From NCBI GenBank assembly GCA_021787655.1, contig JAJYLM010000126.1, positions 1-6,468 on the forward strand: DNA of 6,468 nucleotides, in the 5' to 3' direction. Source of the DNA: a bacterium. Lineage in GTDB: Bacteria > JAMCPX01. Shown one piece after another: positions 1-6,360 of this stretch. The first letter of the stretch is position 1. Each line of letters opens with the position of its first letter. Made by a program: the position numbers and the translations under genes. A model generated the notes under the pieces. The model was not told where the DNA came from and did no database searches. It was given only the letters and a program-made list of their open reading frames with translations.

Positions 1-198
1 GAAGAAGTCGACCTGCCTGCTGAAGACAAAAAAAATATTTATGTCCGGTTGGGTTATCAGGACAACGAACCGGTAACCGTCCTTCTCAAGGACGACGAAA
101 AGTGCATCCGGTGCGGGCTCTGTGCGTATATATGCCCGACCGGAGCCATGACCATGGAGAGAATTATTGTTAAGGAGGAGCCAGTACATGCCGGATAA
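1..198 (+). CDS. C-terminal fragment of a 4Fe-4S ferredoxin-domain protein (5' end outside window)
   Basis: The frame is open from base 1 to the TAA at 196-198 and gives 65 residues. Near its end is a textbook 4Fe-4S motif, CIRCGLCAYICPTGA, with Cys at fragment residues 35, 38, 41 and 45 (CX2CX2CX3CP). A short tail follows. Only one cluster motif is visible, and a second could lie upstream. Because the gene overlaps the Rieske gene by 11 bp, the two are probably translated together, and the protein probably works on the cytoplasmic side with the bc complex. The motif and its C-terminal position resemble the ferredoxin tail of GltD-like FAD/NAD(P)-dependent oxidoreductases, which I recall next to Rieske/cytochrome b genes in some anaerobes. 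That identity is inferred. A stand-alone ferredoxin or another Fe-S subunit fits the visible part equally well. Confidence 0.85.
   Translation, partial: EEVDLPAEDKKNIYVRLGYQDNEPVTVLLKDDEKCIRCGLCAYICPTGAMTMERIIVKEEPVHAG
172..180 (+). promoter_or_regulatory. Shine-Dalgarno that sets the Rieske start
   Basis: AAGGAGGAG, with core GGAGG at 174-178, lies 9 nt before the ATG at 188. It sits inside the coding sequence of the upstream ferredoxin-domain gene. A longer in-frame reading from a TTG at 167 would place this site inside the Rieske coding region and has no ribosome binding site of its own, so ATG 188 is the better start. Confidence 0.85.
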
Positions 199-721
199 TA
201 TTCAGGAACAAAAAGATACAGAACAACAAATTTCAAGAAGGCGGTTTTTATCGTACCTTGGAGGGGGCCTGGTTGTGGGGGGGCTTTTGCTGCAGGGTTT
301 TGCGGCATTGAGGTCCTTGTTTCCAAAGGTATTGTATGAACCGCCGAAAAAATTCAAGGTAGGAATGCCGTCGGATTTTCCGGAAGGAGTGAGATTTTTA
401 CCGGAACACAGGCTTTTCATTATCCGGAACGACGACCGCTTCCACGCCATTTCGGCAATATGCACGCACCTCGGCTGTACCGTGAACCTCGCACAGTATT
501 CGCCACCTAAGGACTACACGTCGGCATCAGGAAAAGAGGTGTCGGAAACATTCGAGTTCCATTGTCCGTGTCATGGTTCGAAGTACAGGGAAAACGGCAA
601 CGTCTACGCAGGACCAGCGCCTCTTCCTCTGCCGTGGTTCAAACTCTACCTTGCTCCCGACGGGCAGATCGTCGCCGATACCAATACTACGGTCAACCAT
701 GATTTCAGGTTAAAGGTATGA
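188..721 (+). CDS. Rieske [2Fe-2S] iron-sulfur subunit of a cytochrome bc/b6f-type complex
   Basis: This 177-residue protein takes the first electron from quinol at the Qo site and passes it to the cytochrome c subunit. Residues 16-21 (SRRRFL) form a twin-arginine motif followed by a hydrophobic stretch (about 24-45), so it is expected to be Tat-exported and to stay as an N-terminally anchored periplasmic protein. The cluster-binding boxes are CTHLGC (92-97) and CPCHGS (126-131). By family knowledge C92, H94, C126 and H129 bind the cluster, and C97 and C128 form the disulfide. S131 and Y133 match the Ser and Tyr that raise the potential in high-potential Rieske proteins. GPAP (142-145) is the proline loop. 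The two boxes are 28 residues apart, about twice the bovine spacing. The gene overlaps its upstream neighbour by 11 bp and cytochrome b by 4 bp (ATGA), indicating translational coupling. The assignment is secure. Confidence 0.97.
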   Translation: MPDNIQEQKDTEQQISRRRFLSYLGGGLVVGGLLLQGFAALRSLFPKVLYEPPKKFKVGMPSDFPEGVRFLPEHRLFIIRNDDRFHAISAICTHLGCTVNLAQYSPPKDYTSASGKEVSETFEFHCPCHGSKYRENGNVYAGPAPLPLPWFKLYLAPDGQIVADTNTTVNHDFRLKV

Positions 722-2049
722 GAGGGATGGATATGAAAAACAAGATAAAATCATTTATGAGAAGCATACTATGGTCGTACAGTCCGGCGTCCGAACGGGA
801 GGCAGCAGATTCAACAGCGCGTAATTTTCTGCTGCATTGGTTCCCGGCAAAGATAGCGACCAGGAGTATCTCGTTCAGTTACTCCATGGTCCTGGGAACC
901 ATTATCCTCGCATTGTTCACAATTCTCACGGTAACTGGACTGGTTCTGATGTTTTTGTACGTACCGTCGGTCGGGCATGCCTACTGGAGCATTAAAGACC
1001 TGGAGTTCGTTATTCCCTACGGGTGGTTCATCCGCGACCTGCACAGGGTGGCGGCTCAGTTAATGGTCGCAACCGTCTTCATACACCTGATGCGTGTATT
1101 CCTGACCGGTGCATACAAGCAGAGCACCACGGTCGTGGGCAGTTACCGTCCCCTGAACTGGTGGATAGGGCTTGCCCTCCTGCTGGTCACGATGATGCTC
1201 TCCTATACCGGTTACCTGCTTCCCTGGGATCAGCTCGCATTGTGGGCCATCACCATCGGAGATCACATTGCACTCTCTGCACCCCTGGTCGGTCCCGCAA
1301 TCAGCAAAATACTTATCGGCGGCACGATTATCGATCAAAACACCCTTATCAGATGGTACGTCGCACACGTATTCTTCCTGCCGCTCATCATCTTTATGCT
1401 CATTCTGTGGCACATGTGGAGGATACGGAAGGACGGCGGCCTGGCAGCAGTAGAGGCGCTCGGGACAGAGAGAATCCAGCAGGACAAGGTGGTTGCGAAG
1501 GGCAAGACCTACAGTCTCATGGGCATTGTCCAGGGTATTACGCCGACCATTACCCAGTACCGGGTACGGGGCGAGTCTGTCAACGCGTCACCGTATGTGA
1601 CGAGACGTATTCTGGTGATCTTCGTCTTTGTCACTGCTATCACGATGGCCCTTGCGTTCTATATCAAGGCACCGCTCGAACAACCTGCAAACCTGATGTG
1701 GACACCCAACCCGGCAAAAGCACCCTGGTATTTCCTGTGGCTCCAGGAGCTTGTTGCAGACACCACGATCAGGATCAAGGGCTTTACCATAAGCGGCGGA
1801 TTTGTCGGCGGGATCATCATTCCGACGGTGCTGCTGTTGTTTGCCGCAGCCTGGCCGCTGCTCGATAAAAGCACGGATGCAGCCATCGGTGTCTGGTTTC
1901 ACAAGAGCAGAAGGCTGCAAAACACAGCGTTTCTCGCTGTTGTTGCAGTCATCGTCATACTTATTTACGTCGGTGCCGTGATGCGGGGACCGTACTGGCA
2001 TCTGTATATGCCGTGGCAGGCATGGATAAAGATGCCGACTCGGTTTTAA
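718..2049 (+). CDS. Cytochrome b subunit (fused b6 plus subunit IV type) of a quinol:cytochrome c oxidoreductase
   Basis: This is an integral membrane subunit of 443 residues that carries the two b hemes and the quinone sites. The heme ligands are H109 and H123 in the second helix (14 apart) and H217 and H232 in the fourth (15 apart); the 15-residue spacing is the b6f-type value. Likely membrane helices lie near 54-82, 106-130, 146-168, 212-236, 296-316, 360-382 and 402-420, so cytochrome b6 and subunit IV regions are joined in one chain. The Qo motif usually written PEWY reads APWY (336-339), followed by LQEL, a variant I recall from anaerobic lineages. There is no cysteine anywhere in the chain, so the covalent heme cn of b6f, which needs an N-terminal Cys, is not expected. 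ATG 718 overlaps the Rieske stop. ATG 733, 7 nt after GAGG (722-725), is an equally good start and would give 438 residues. Confidence 0.96.
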   Translation: MRGMDMKNKIKSFMRSILWSYSPASEREAADSTARNFLLHWFPAKIATRSISFSYSMVLGTIILALFTILTVTGLVLMFLYVPSVGHAYWSIKDLEFVIPYGWFIRDLHRVAAQLMVATVFIHLMRVFLTGAYKQSTTVVGSYRPLNWWIGLALLLVTMMLSYTGYLLPWDQLALWAITIGDHIALSAPLVGPAISKILIGGTIIDQNTLIRWYVAHVFFLPLIIFMLILWHMWRIRKDGGLAAVEALGTERIQQDKVVAKGKTYSLMGIVQGITPTITQYRVRGESVNASPYVTRRILVIFVFVTAITMALAFYIKAPLEQPANLMWTPNPAKAPWYFLWLQELVADTTIRIKGFTISGGFVGGIIIPTVLLLFAAAWPLLDKSTDAAIGVWFHKSRRLQNTAFLAVVAVIVILIYVGAVMRGPYWHLYMPWQAWIKMPTRF

Positions 2050-2076
2050 ACGATATGAAATTGGGGAGGAGTTGTA

Positions 2077-3360
2077 ATGTTTAAGAAGGATCCATTATTG
2101 TTATTCATTGGAGGAGTTCTGCTGTTCGCGCTGACGTCGGCGATGATCTACAAGGAGAATCATCCGGCATGGAGGACGTACCAGGAAGAGTTTGCCAGGC
2201 TGGCACGCCAGACGATCGGACAGGAGAGGGCACGAACCATAGATACCGGAATACAGCAGATCTATATACCTTCTTTGCAGAGGGTCGACCGGTGCATTAC
2301 CTGTCACCAGGGTTATAACATACCGGGCATGGAGAAGGCCCCGGAGCCGTTCACAACGCATCCGGATCTGCCGTTCATGAAGTACCACAGGTTTTCCAAG
2401 TTCGGATGTACGGTCTGCCACGGAGGACAGGGTTATGCGACGACGCTCAAGGCAGCGCACGGAGACGTCGAACACTGGGACGAACCCCTGCTCGACAGGA
2501 AGCTCGGTGAAAAATACGGACTCAAAAATCCGGGACACATCATGGAGGTCAACTGCAATACCTGTCACAGGGACAATAAAAACATTGCATGGCAGCAGTA
2601 CATCAACCAGGCAGAAGAGCTTGTGGAGCAAAAGAACTGCAGCACCTGTCACATCATTAACGGCAAGGGTGGCAGGATAGGCCCGGACCTGACGTTTGAG
2701 GGAGACAAGAATCCCGAGCTGTTCGACTTTTCAAATATCAAGCAAGGACCGAAGACGGCGTTTAACTGGCTGTTTCAGCATTTCAAGGATCCGGCAGGTG
2801 TAACAAAGGGCAGCGTCATGCCTGAATTCGGTTTTACCAACGAACAGGCGAGGGCGCTCACCATGCTTGTCCTGAGCTGGAGGCATGTCAGCCTGCCGTA
2901 TCAGTATATACCGAAAACAGGAGCTGGTACGGAAACAACAACAGCCCAACCGGCTCAGCAATCGCATGCCATTCAAAAGCATCAGCCGGTTGAAACCGCC
3001 CACATCGTCCGATCCGTGCAAAAGCCCAATGAACCGCAGCAGCATACGGCAGTTGTTCAAACCGCAGCGGCCGACGTACAGCAGGGCAAGGAGCTTTTCC
3101 AGACGAAGGGTTGTACGGCATGCCACACCATAGGTCACGGCAAGATTGTCGGACCAGATCTGAAAGGCGTCACATCCATACGGACACGGCAATGGCTGAC
3201 GGACTGGCTTGGTCACACACAGCAGATGCAGGCAACCGACCCCACTGCGAAGAAACTGCTCAAGGAATATGCGGTCCCCATGCCTCAGCAAAGCCTGTCG
3301 GACACGCAGATCCGTGCGCTGATCGATTACCTGGCATCGGCCGGAAGTGGCAACAAGTAA
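2077..3360 (+). CDS. Membrane-anchored pentaheme cytochrome c, c-type subunit of the bc complex
   Basis: This 427-residue protein is the probable electron acceptor for the Rieske protein, held on the periplasmic face by an uncleaved N-terminal helix (about 7-25). Five CXXCH heme sites begin at residues 73, 111, 160, 188 and 346. The first three lie in a compact His-rich region (71-165) where H95, H104, H128, H133 or H154 could be distal ligands. Heme 4 belongs to a class I-like module (about 182-270) with M248 as likely axial ligand. Heme 5 belongs to a second such module (about 333-421) with M402. A Gln/Thr/Pro/His-rich linker (about 280-331) joins the two modules and is probably flexible. 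GGGGAGGAG at 2063-2071 precedes the ATG by 5 nt. The gene lies 27 bp after cytochrome b, in the operon position where bc complexes carry their cytochrome c. The exact subfamily is not assigned. Confidence 0.95.
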   Translation: MFKKDPLLLFIGGVLLFALTSAMIYKENHPAWRTYQEEFARLARQTIGQERARTIDTGIQQIYIPSLQRVDRCITCHQGYNIPGMEKAPEPFTTHPDLPFMKYHRFSKFGCTVCHGGQGYATTLKAAHGDVEHWDEPLLDRKLGEKYGLKNPGHIMEVNCNTCHRDNKNIAWQQYINQAEELVEQKNCSTCHIINGKGGRIGPDLTFEGDKNPELFDFSNIKQGPKTAFNWLFQHFKDPAGVTKGSVMPEFGFTNEQARALTMLVLSWRHVSLPYQYIPKTGAGTETTTAQPAQQSHAIQKHQPVETAHIVRSVQKPNEPQQHTAVVQTAAADVQQGKELFQTKGCTACHTIGHGKIVGPDLKGVTSIRTRQWLTDWLGHTQQMQATDPTAKKLLKEYAVPMPQQSLSDTQIRALIDYLASAGSGNK

Positions 3361-3384
3361 CCAATAATCAAAGAAGGAGGTACC

Positions 3385-3777
3385 ATGAAGAAAGCATTAA
3401 GGCAGTATTCTTCTCTGTTTCTCAGAATAGGACTTGCCTGCGCATTTTTGTCAAATTCCCTGCAGGCGTTTCTCGCTCCTCATGAGTTTATCAATCTTTT
3501 GAGCAACTCCTTTGTGATCCATTTCCTGCCGGTGAGTGCTGCAACCTTCGTCCATTTTATAGCATTCAGCGATGGTATGGTCTTTCTGCTGCTTCTTTTG
3601 GGCGTATATACGGAGTATGTTGCACTGTATGCGGGTCTCTGGCTGATCGGCGTCATGAATACACTCGGTATTCATCACTATGGGGGGATTCTCGAACACA
3701 TCGCATTCTTCTCCATTGCAGTTTATCTCACGCTCAACGGCAGTGACGTCTGTTCCCTGACGAAAACAAAACAATAA
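3385..3777 (+). CDS. Small DoxX-like four-helix membrane protein
   Basis: The 130-residue product is very hydrophobic, with about four membrane helices (roughly 8-30, 45-62, 64-93 and 102-118). The N-terminal pattern LRIGLACAFLSNSLQAF, followed by a loop with Pro, His and Glu and a second helix, resembles DoxX/DoxD family proteins. These are small membrane proteins, some of which are thiosulfate:quinone oxidoreductase subunits; others are of unknown role. Two Cys (19 and 123) are present but form no cofactor motif, while several His (34, 46, 57, 97, 98, 105) could lie near a membrane surface. AAGGAGGT (3374-3381) lies just before the ATG, and the gene follows the pentaheme cytochrome by 24 bp. 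Its place between the bc complex and the Cyc2-like gene suggests a role in quinone or redox chemistry, or in assembly, but no activity can be read from the sequence. The family call is moderate. Confidence 0.65.
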   Translation: MKKALRQYSSLFLRIGLACAFLSNSLQAFLAPHEFINLLSNSFVIHFLPVSAATFVHFIAFSDGMVFLLLLLGVYTEYVALYAGLWLIGVMNTLGIHHYGGILEHIAFFSIAVYLTLNGSDVCSLTKTKQ

Positions 3778-3825
3778 CCGATTCAGAATCTACTAACTAT
3801 AACCATTTTTAAAAGGGGGTAATGC

Positions 3826-5250
3826 ATGACAAAAAAGTTTCATAAGGCTGGTAATCTGGTTTTAACCGTTGGACTGGGCATTGCGATAAGCATGTTCGGT
3901 ACAACAAAGGCGCACGCCATACCGAGTTTTGCCCGGCAGACAGGCTTTTCCTGCGATGTCTGCCACACCGTGTTTCCTCACCTGACACCGTTCGGTAAGG
4001 ATTTCAAACTGCACGGATACACCATGGACACATCAAAGGCGGTTCAGTCGGATGCGAGCAACAACAACATGCCCGGACTTGACATCAACAAGATACCGAT
4101 GCTTTCCGTGAGGATAGTATCACGGTGGAATAATCAGGCTGGCGGACAGCAGACAGTTCCCGGCGGCGTCGTAACCGGTGGACAGGGATTTATGTCACAC
4201 CCTGGCGGATTCGGGGATCAGGATGTTTTAAATCTCGTCGGAGATTCGAGTATTTATGTGGCAGGAAAGATCGCGCCGCACCTTGGAACATTCCTTGAGT
4301 TGACCGGGATCGACGACGAAGGCGGAAGCCTTGGGCTGGGCATATTCGATCTCGCCCTGGTCGGCAACGACACGACCCTGGGAAGCAAACGTCTGGTCTA
4401 TGGCGTACGGGCCGTCAATGCAATGGACATGGGTGATCCCTCGAACACCTTTGGAATGTGGGGCTTGACATCAATACTCATGGCGATGAGTACCCACAAC
4501 ACACTGTTCGATCCGAATCAGGCAGTGCTGGAGGGCGGAGAGCTGTACGGTATGTGGGGAGATTTCGATACCGGCGGTCTCTACGCAAGCCTCGGTGTCT
4601 ATAATCCATCGGCAAACCAGACAGGGAACGGCTTCGTCCAGGGAAATATCGCAACGAATGGATCATTCGAGGGTTCAACCGGTGAAAACGGCGCGGTACG
4701 GCTTGCTTATTATATACCCACCTTCAGCAATGTCCATACCGAAGTGGGCGCCTACACCTATTTTGGACCGGAGTCCATGCTTGCACCGACTGCATCGACA
4801 GTCGGGATATATAAGGACAATTTCCTCAGCTATGGCATCGACGCACAGGCACAGTGGATAACGGACAACAACCTTGCCGAACTTTTTGCCGTGTTCGAGA
4901 GCGAGAACGACAGCAAGTTCTACGGTTCTGACGCGTTTGGCGGTACTTCGTATGCAACGAACGGAACCAGCGTTTCAAGGACCGGTATCGGTATCATGGC
5001 GGATTATTACTTCAGAAGAACATACGGTGCCTACCTGAAATACTTCTACCGGAATTCCTCGCAGGTCCAGGACGTCGATCTGTCCGGACTGGCATTTGGA
5101 CTCTCATGGTACGCATTCCAGAATGCCGACGTGAGGCTCGAGGAGACGATCTTCAACAAGTACAACGTCGGAGCAGTCCAGTACGGCAACAACAATCTTT
5201 CCGCAGGTGATTTCGACGTGACGGCAGTCAAACTCGAATACGTATTCTAA
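3826..5250 (+). CDS. Cyc2-like outer-membrane monoheme cytochrome c fused to a beta-barrel porin
   Basis: This 474-residue exported protein starts with a Sec signal peptide (basic start, hydrophobic 11-25, AHA cleavage after residue 31). Directly after it comes PSFARQTGFSCDVCH with one heme site (C43, C46, H47), then FPHLTPFGKDFKLHGY. The remaining ~400 residues are Gly/Asn/aromatic-rich with alternating strand-like segments and end in LEYVF, the terminal Phe typical of barrels inserted by the BAM machinery. There are no other cysteines. Length, single N-terminal heme and C-terminal barrel match Cyc2, the outer-membrane Fe(II)-oxidising cytochrome of Acidithiobacillus and neutrophilic iron oxidisers. 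The same heme-region signature also occurs in many uncharacterised porin-cytochromes, so the substrate is unproven. AAGGGGGT (3813-3820) is the Shine-Dalgarno. The 48 bp upstream gap is the longest in the operon; TATAAC at 3798-3803 resembles a -10 box but has no convincing -35. Confidence 0.78.
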   Translation: MTKKFHKAGNLVLTVGLGIAISMFGTTKAHAIPSFARQTGFSCDVCHTVFPHLTPFGKDFKLHGYTMDTSKAVQSDASNNNMPGLDINKIPMLSVRIVSRWNNQAGGQQTVPGGVVTGGQGFMSHPGGFGDQDVLNLVGDSSIYVAGKIAPHLGTFLELTGIDDEGGSLGLGIFDLALVGNDTTLGSKRLVYGVRAVNAMDMGDPSNTFGMWGLTSILMAMSTHNTLFDPNQAVLEGGELYGMWGDFDTGGLYASLGVYNPSANQTGNGFVQGNIATNGSFEGSTGENGAVRLAYYIPTFSNVHTEVGAYTYFGPESMLAPTASTVGIYKDNFLSYGIDAQAQWITDNNLAELFAVFESENDSKFYGSDAFGGTSYATNGTSVSRTGIGIMADYYFRRTYGAYLKYFYRNSSQVQDVDLSGLAFGLSWYAFQNADVRLEETIFNKYNVGAVQYGNNNLSAGDFDVTAVKLEYVF

Positions 5251-5277
5251 GCACGTCCGTTTGTTTGATACTTCAAG

Positions 5278-5306
5278 GCACCCCGGCTGTCCGGGGTGCT
5301 TTTTTT
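5278..5306 (+). terminator. Strong rho-independent terminator ending the respiratory operon
   Basis: A perfect 9-bp GC-rich stem pairs GCACCCCGG (5278-5286) with CCGGGGTGC (5291-5299) around a CTGT loop. Seven T residues (5300-5306) follow. It starts 27 nt after the Cyc2-like stop codon and separates the operon from the ferritin/VIT gene, which therefore needs its own promoter. Confidence 0.94.
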
Positions 5307-5395
5307 ATGTTCAGTTCACCGTGCGTACCGGGTATTTGCGGAACGCAGTTTACCTTTTTATTGCATTTTTTAATGAATCTCCGTAGGTATGCCCT
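5307..5395. other. Intergenic leader of the ferritin/VIT gene
   Basis: This 89 bp stretch holds the upstream region of the next gene. It becomes AT-rich at 5349-5378. TTTAAT (5369-5374) resembles a -10 box but lacks a well-spaced -35 (TTTACC at 5349-5354 is only 14 nt away). An imperfect inverted repeat, CATT (5364-5367) with AATG (5372-5375), lies in the same place. TAGGT (5384-5388) is a weak Shine-Dalgarno 7 nt before ATG 5396. No small gene or RNA is evident. Confidence 0.4.
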
Positions 5396-6274
5396 ATGAA
5401 CGAACTAACATCAGATCCAAAACTCAATAAAATCCTTATCGCTTTTCAGAGAAACGAGATTACCGAACACCACGTTTATAAAAGGCTGTCGGCAAGCACA
5501 AGCGGCGGCAACAGGGACGTACTGTTGAGCATCAGCCGGGATGAACTGAAACATTACGGCATCTGGAAACAGCATACCAATGCCGACGTAAAACCGGCGA
5601 TACTCAAAGTCTTTTTCTATGTTGCGCTCGTGAAACTGTTCAGCCTGACGTTTGCAATCAAGATCATGGAACGGGGCGAGGGCAGGGCGCAGGACAGCTA
5701 CCGGCAGCTTCTGCGTCATTTTCCGGAGGCATCGCAGGTCATCGATGAGGAAGAAAAGCACGAGAAGGAACTCATCGCCCTTCTCGATGAGGAGAAACTC
5801 AAGTACATCAGTTCCATGATACTCGGTCTGAATGACGCGCTCGTGGAGCTGACCGGGACGCTGGCAGGACTGTCGTTTGCGTTCCGCAATACCCGTCTCA
5901 TCGGCATAGCAGGGTTGATAACCGGTATTGCCGCTGCCCTGTCGATGATGTCATCAGAGTATCTTGCGAAAAAATCCGAGAGCGGGGGCAAAAACCCGGT
6001 GACAGCGTCCCTGTACACGGGGATCGCCTACGGTGCTGCTGTTCTGCTGCTGGTCCTGCCGTTTTTCATTGTTTCAAGCTACTCAGCTGCCATTGCAGCG
6101 ACATTGCTCATCGCCGTTGTCATCATACTTTTTTTTACGTACTTTATCTCGGTAACCAAAGATGTGCCCTTTCTCAGCAGGTTCCTCGAGATGAGTGTCA
6201 TCAGCCTCGGCGTTGCCGGGCTTTCGTTCCTCATCGGGTACGGTCTCAGGATGTTTCTCCACGTGACCATGTAG
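5396..6274 (+). CDS. Ferritin-like domain fused to VIT1/CCC1-type iron(II)/manganese transporter
   Basis: The 292-residue protein joins a soluble N-terminal ferritin-like four-helix domain (about 5-130) to a five-helix VIT1/CCC1 membrane domain (about 138-290). Two ExxH motifs, E50-H53 and E119-H122, with E21 or E24 and E95 form a typical diiron ligand set. The membrane part opens with ILGLNDALVELTG, in which D147 matches the conserved Asp of VIT1 helix 1. SMMSSEYLAKKSE (183-195) matches the helix 2 Met/Glu signature. The long cytoplasmic metal-binding loop of plant VIT1 is reduced to a few residues (about 196-203), and the ferritin-like domain presumably supplies metal instead. Related fusions such as rhizobial MbfA export iron; efflux of Fe(II) or Mn(II) from the cytoplasm is inferred here. 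It lies 145 bp beyond the operon and behind its terminator, so it is likely a separate transcription unit. Confidence 0.93.
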   Translation: MNELTSDPKLNKILIAFQRNEITEHHVYKRLSASTSGGNRDVLLSISRDELKHYGIWKQHTNADVKPAILKVFFYVALVKLFSLTFAIKIMERGEGRAQDSYRQLLRHFPEASQVIDEEEKHEKELIALLDEEKLKYISSMILGLNDALVELTGTLAGLSFAFRNTRLIGIAGLITGIAAALSMMSSEYLAKKSESGGKNPVTASLYTGIAYGAAVLLLVLPFFIVSSYSAAIAATLLIAVVIILFFTYFISVTKDVPFLSRFLEMSVISLGVAGLSFLIGYGLRMFLHVTM

Positions 6275-6307
6275 CTGCACTGTTCTGCGGGCCGTCAGAA
6301 ATATGTC

Positions 6308-6337
6308 CCCGGCGAACGGTCTTTAAAGCCGGGTTTT
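6308..6337 (+). terminator. Possible weak terminator after the ferritin/VIT gene
   Basis: CCCGGC (6308-6313) can pair perfectly with GCCGGG (6328-6333) around a 14-nt loop, followed by TTTT (6334-6337). The large loop and short T-run make it weak. CCGGG (6329-6333) can alternatively pair with CCCGG (6345-6349). A terminator is expected between these convergent genes. The remaining bases between 6275 and 6360 show no gene. Confidence 0.4.
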
Positions 6338-6360
6338 GCTGTAGCCCGGGCCAGTGCCGG

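Noticed and set aside
167..187. TTG start extending the Rieske protein by seven residues
   Set aside because: The GGAGG ribosome binding site would lie inside the extension, TTG has no site of its own, and ATG 188 is well placed.
1023..1868. 281-codon open frame inside the cytochrome b gene
   Set aside because: It overlaps a secure cytochrome b in another frame, and its translation is rich in Arg, His, Gly and Cys with no domain pattern. It is a shadow frame.
2101..2652. Long minus-strand open frames opposite the pentaheme cytochrome gene (also 2731-3291)
   Set aside because: They are antisense to a gene with five heme motifs and show no ribosome binding site, motif or sensible composition.
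3778..3825. Internal promoter before the Cyc2-like gene (TATAAC at 3798-3803)
   Set aside because: No -35 box lies at an acceptable distance, and the gap is short enough for read-through from the DoxX-like gene.
5716..6018. Minus-strand open frame opposite the ferritin/VIT gene
   Set aside because: It is Ser-rich, antisense to strongly recognised VIT1 motifs, and has no start signals.
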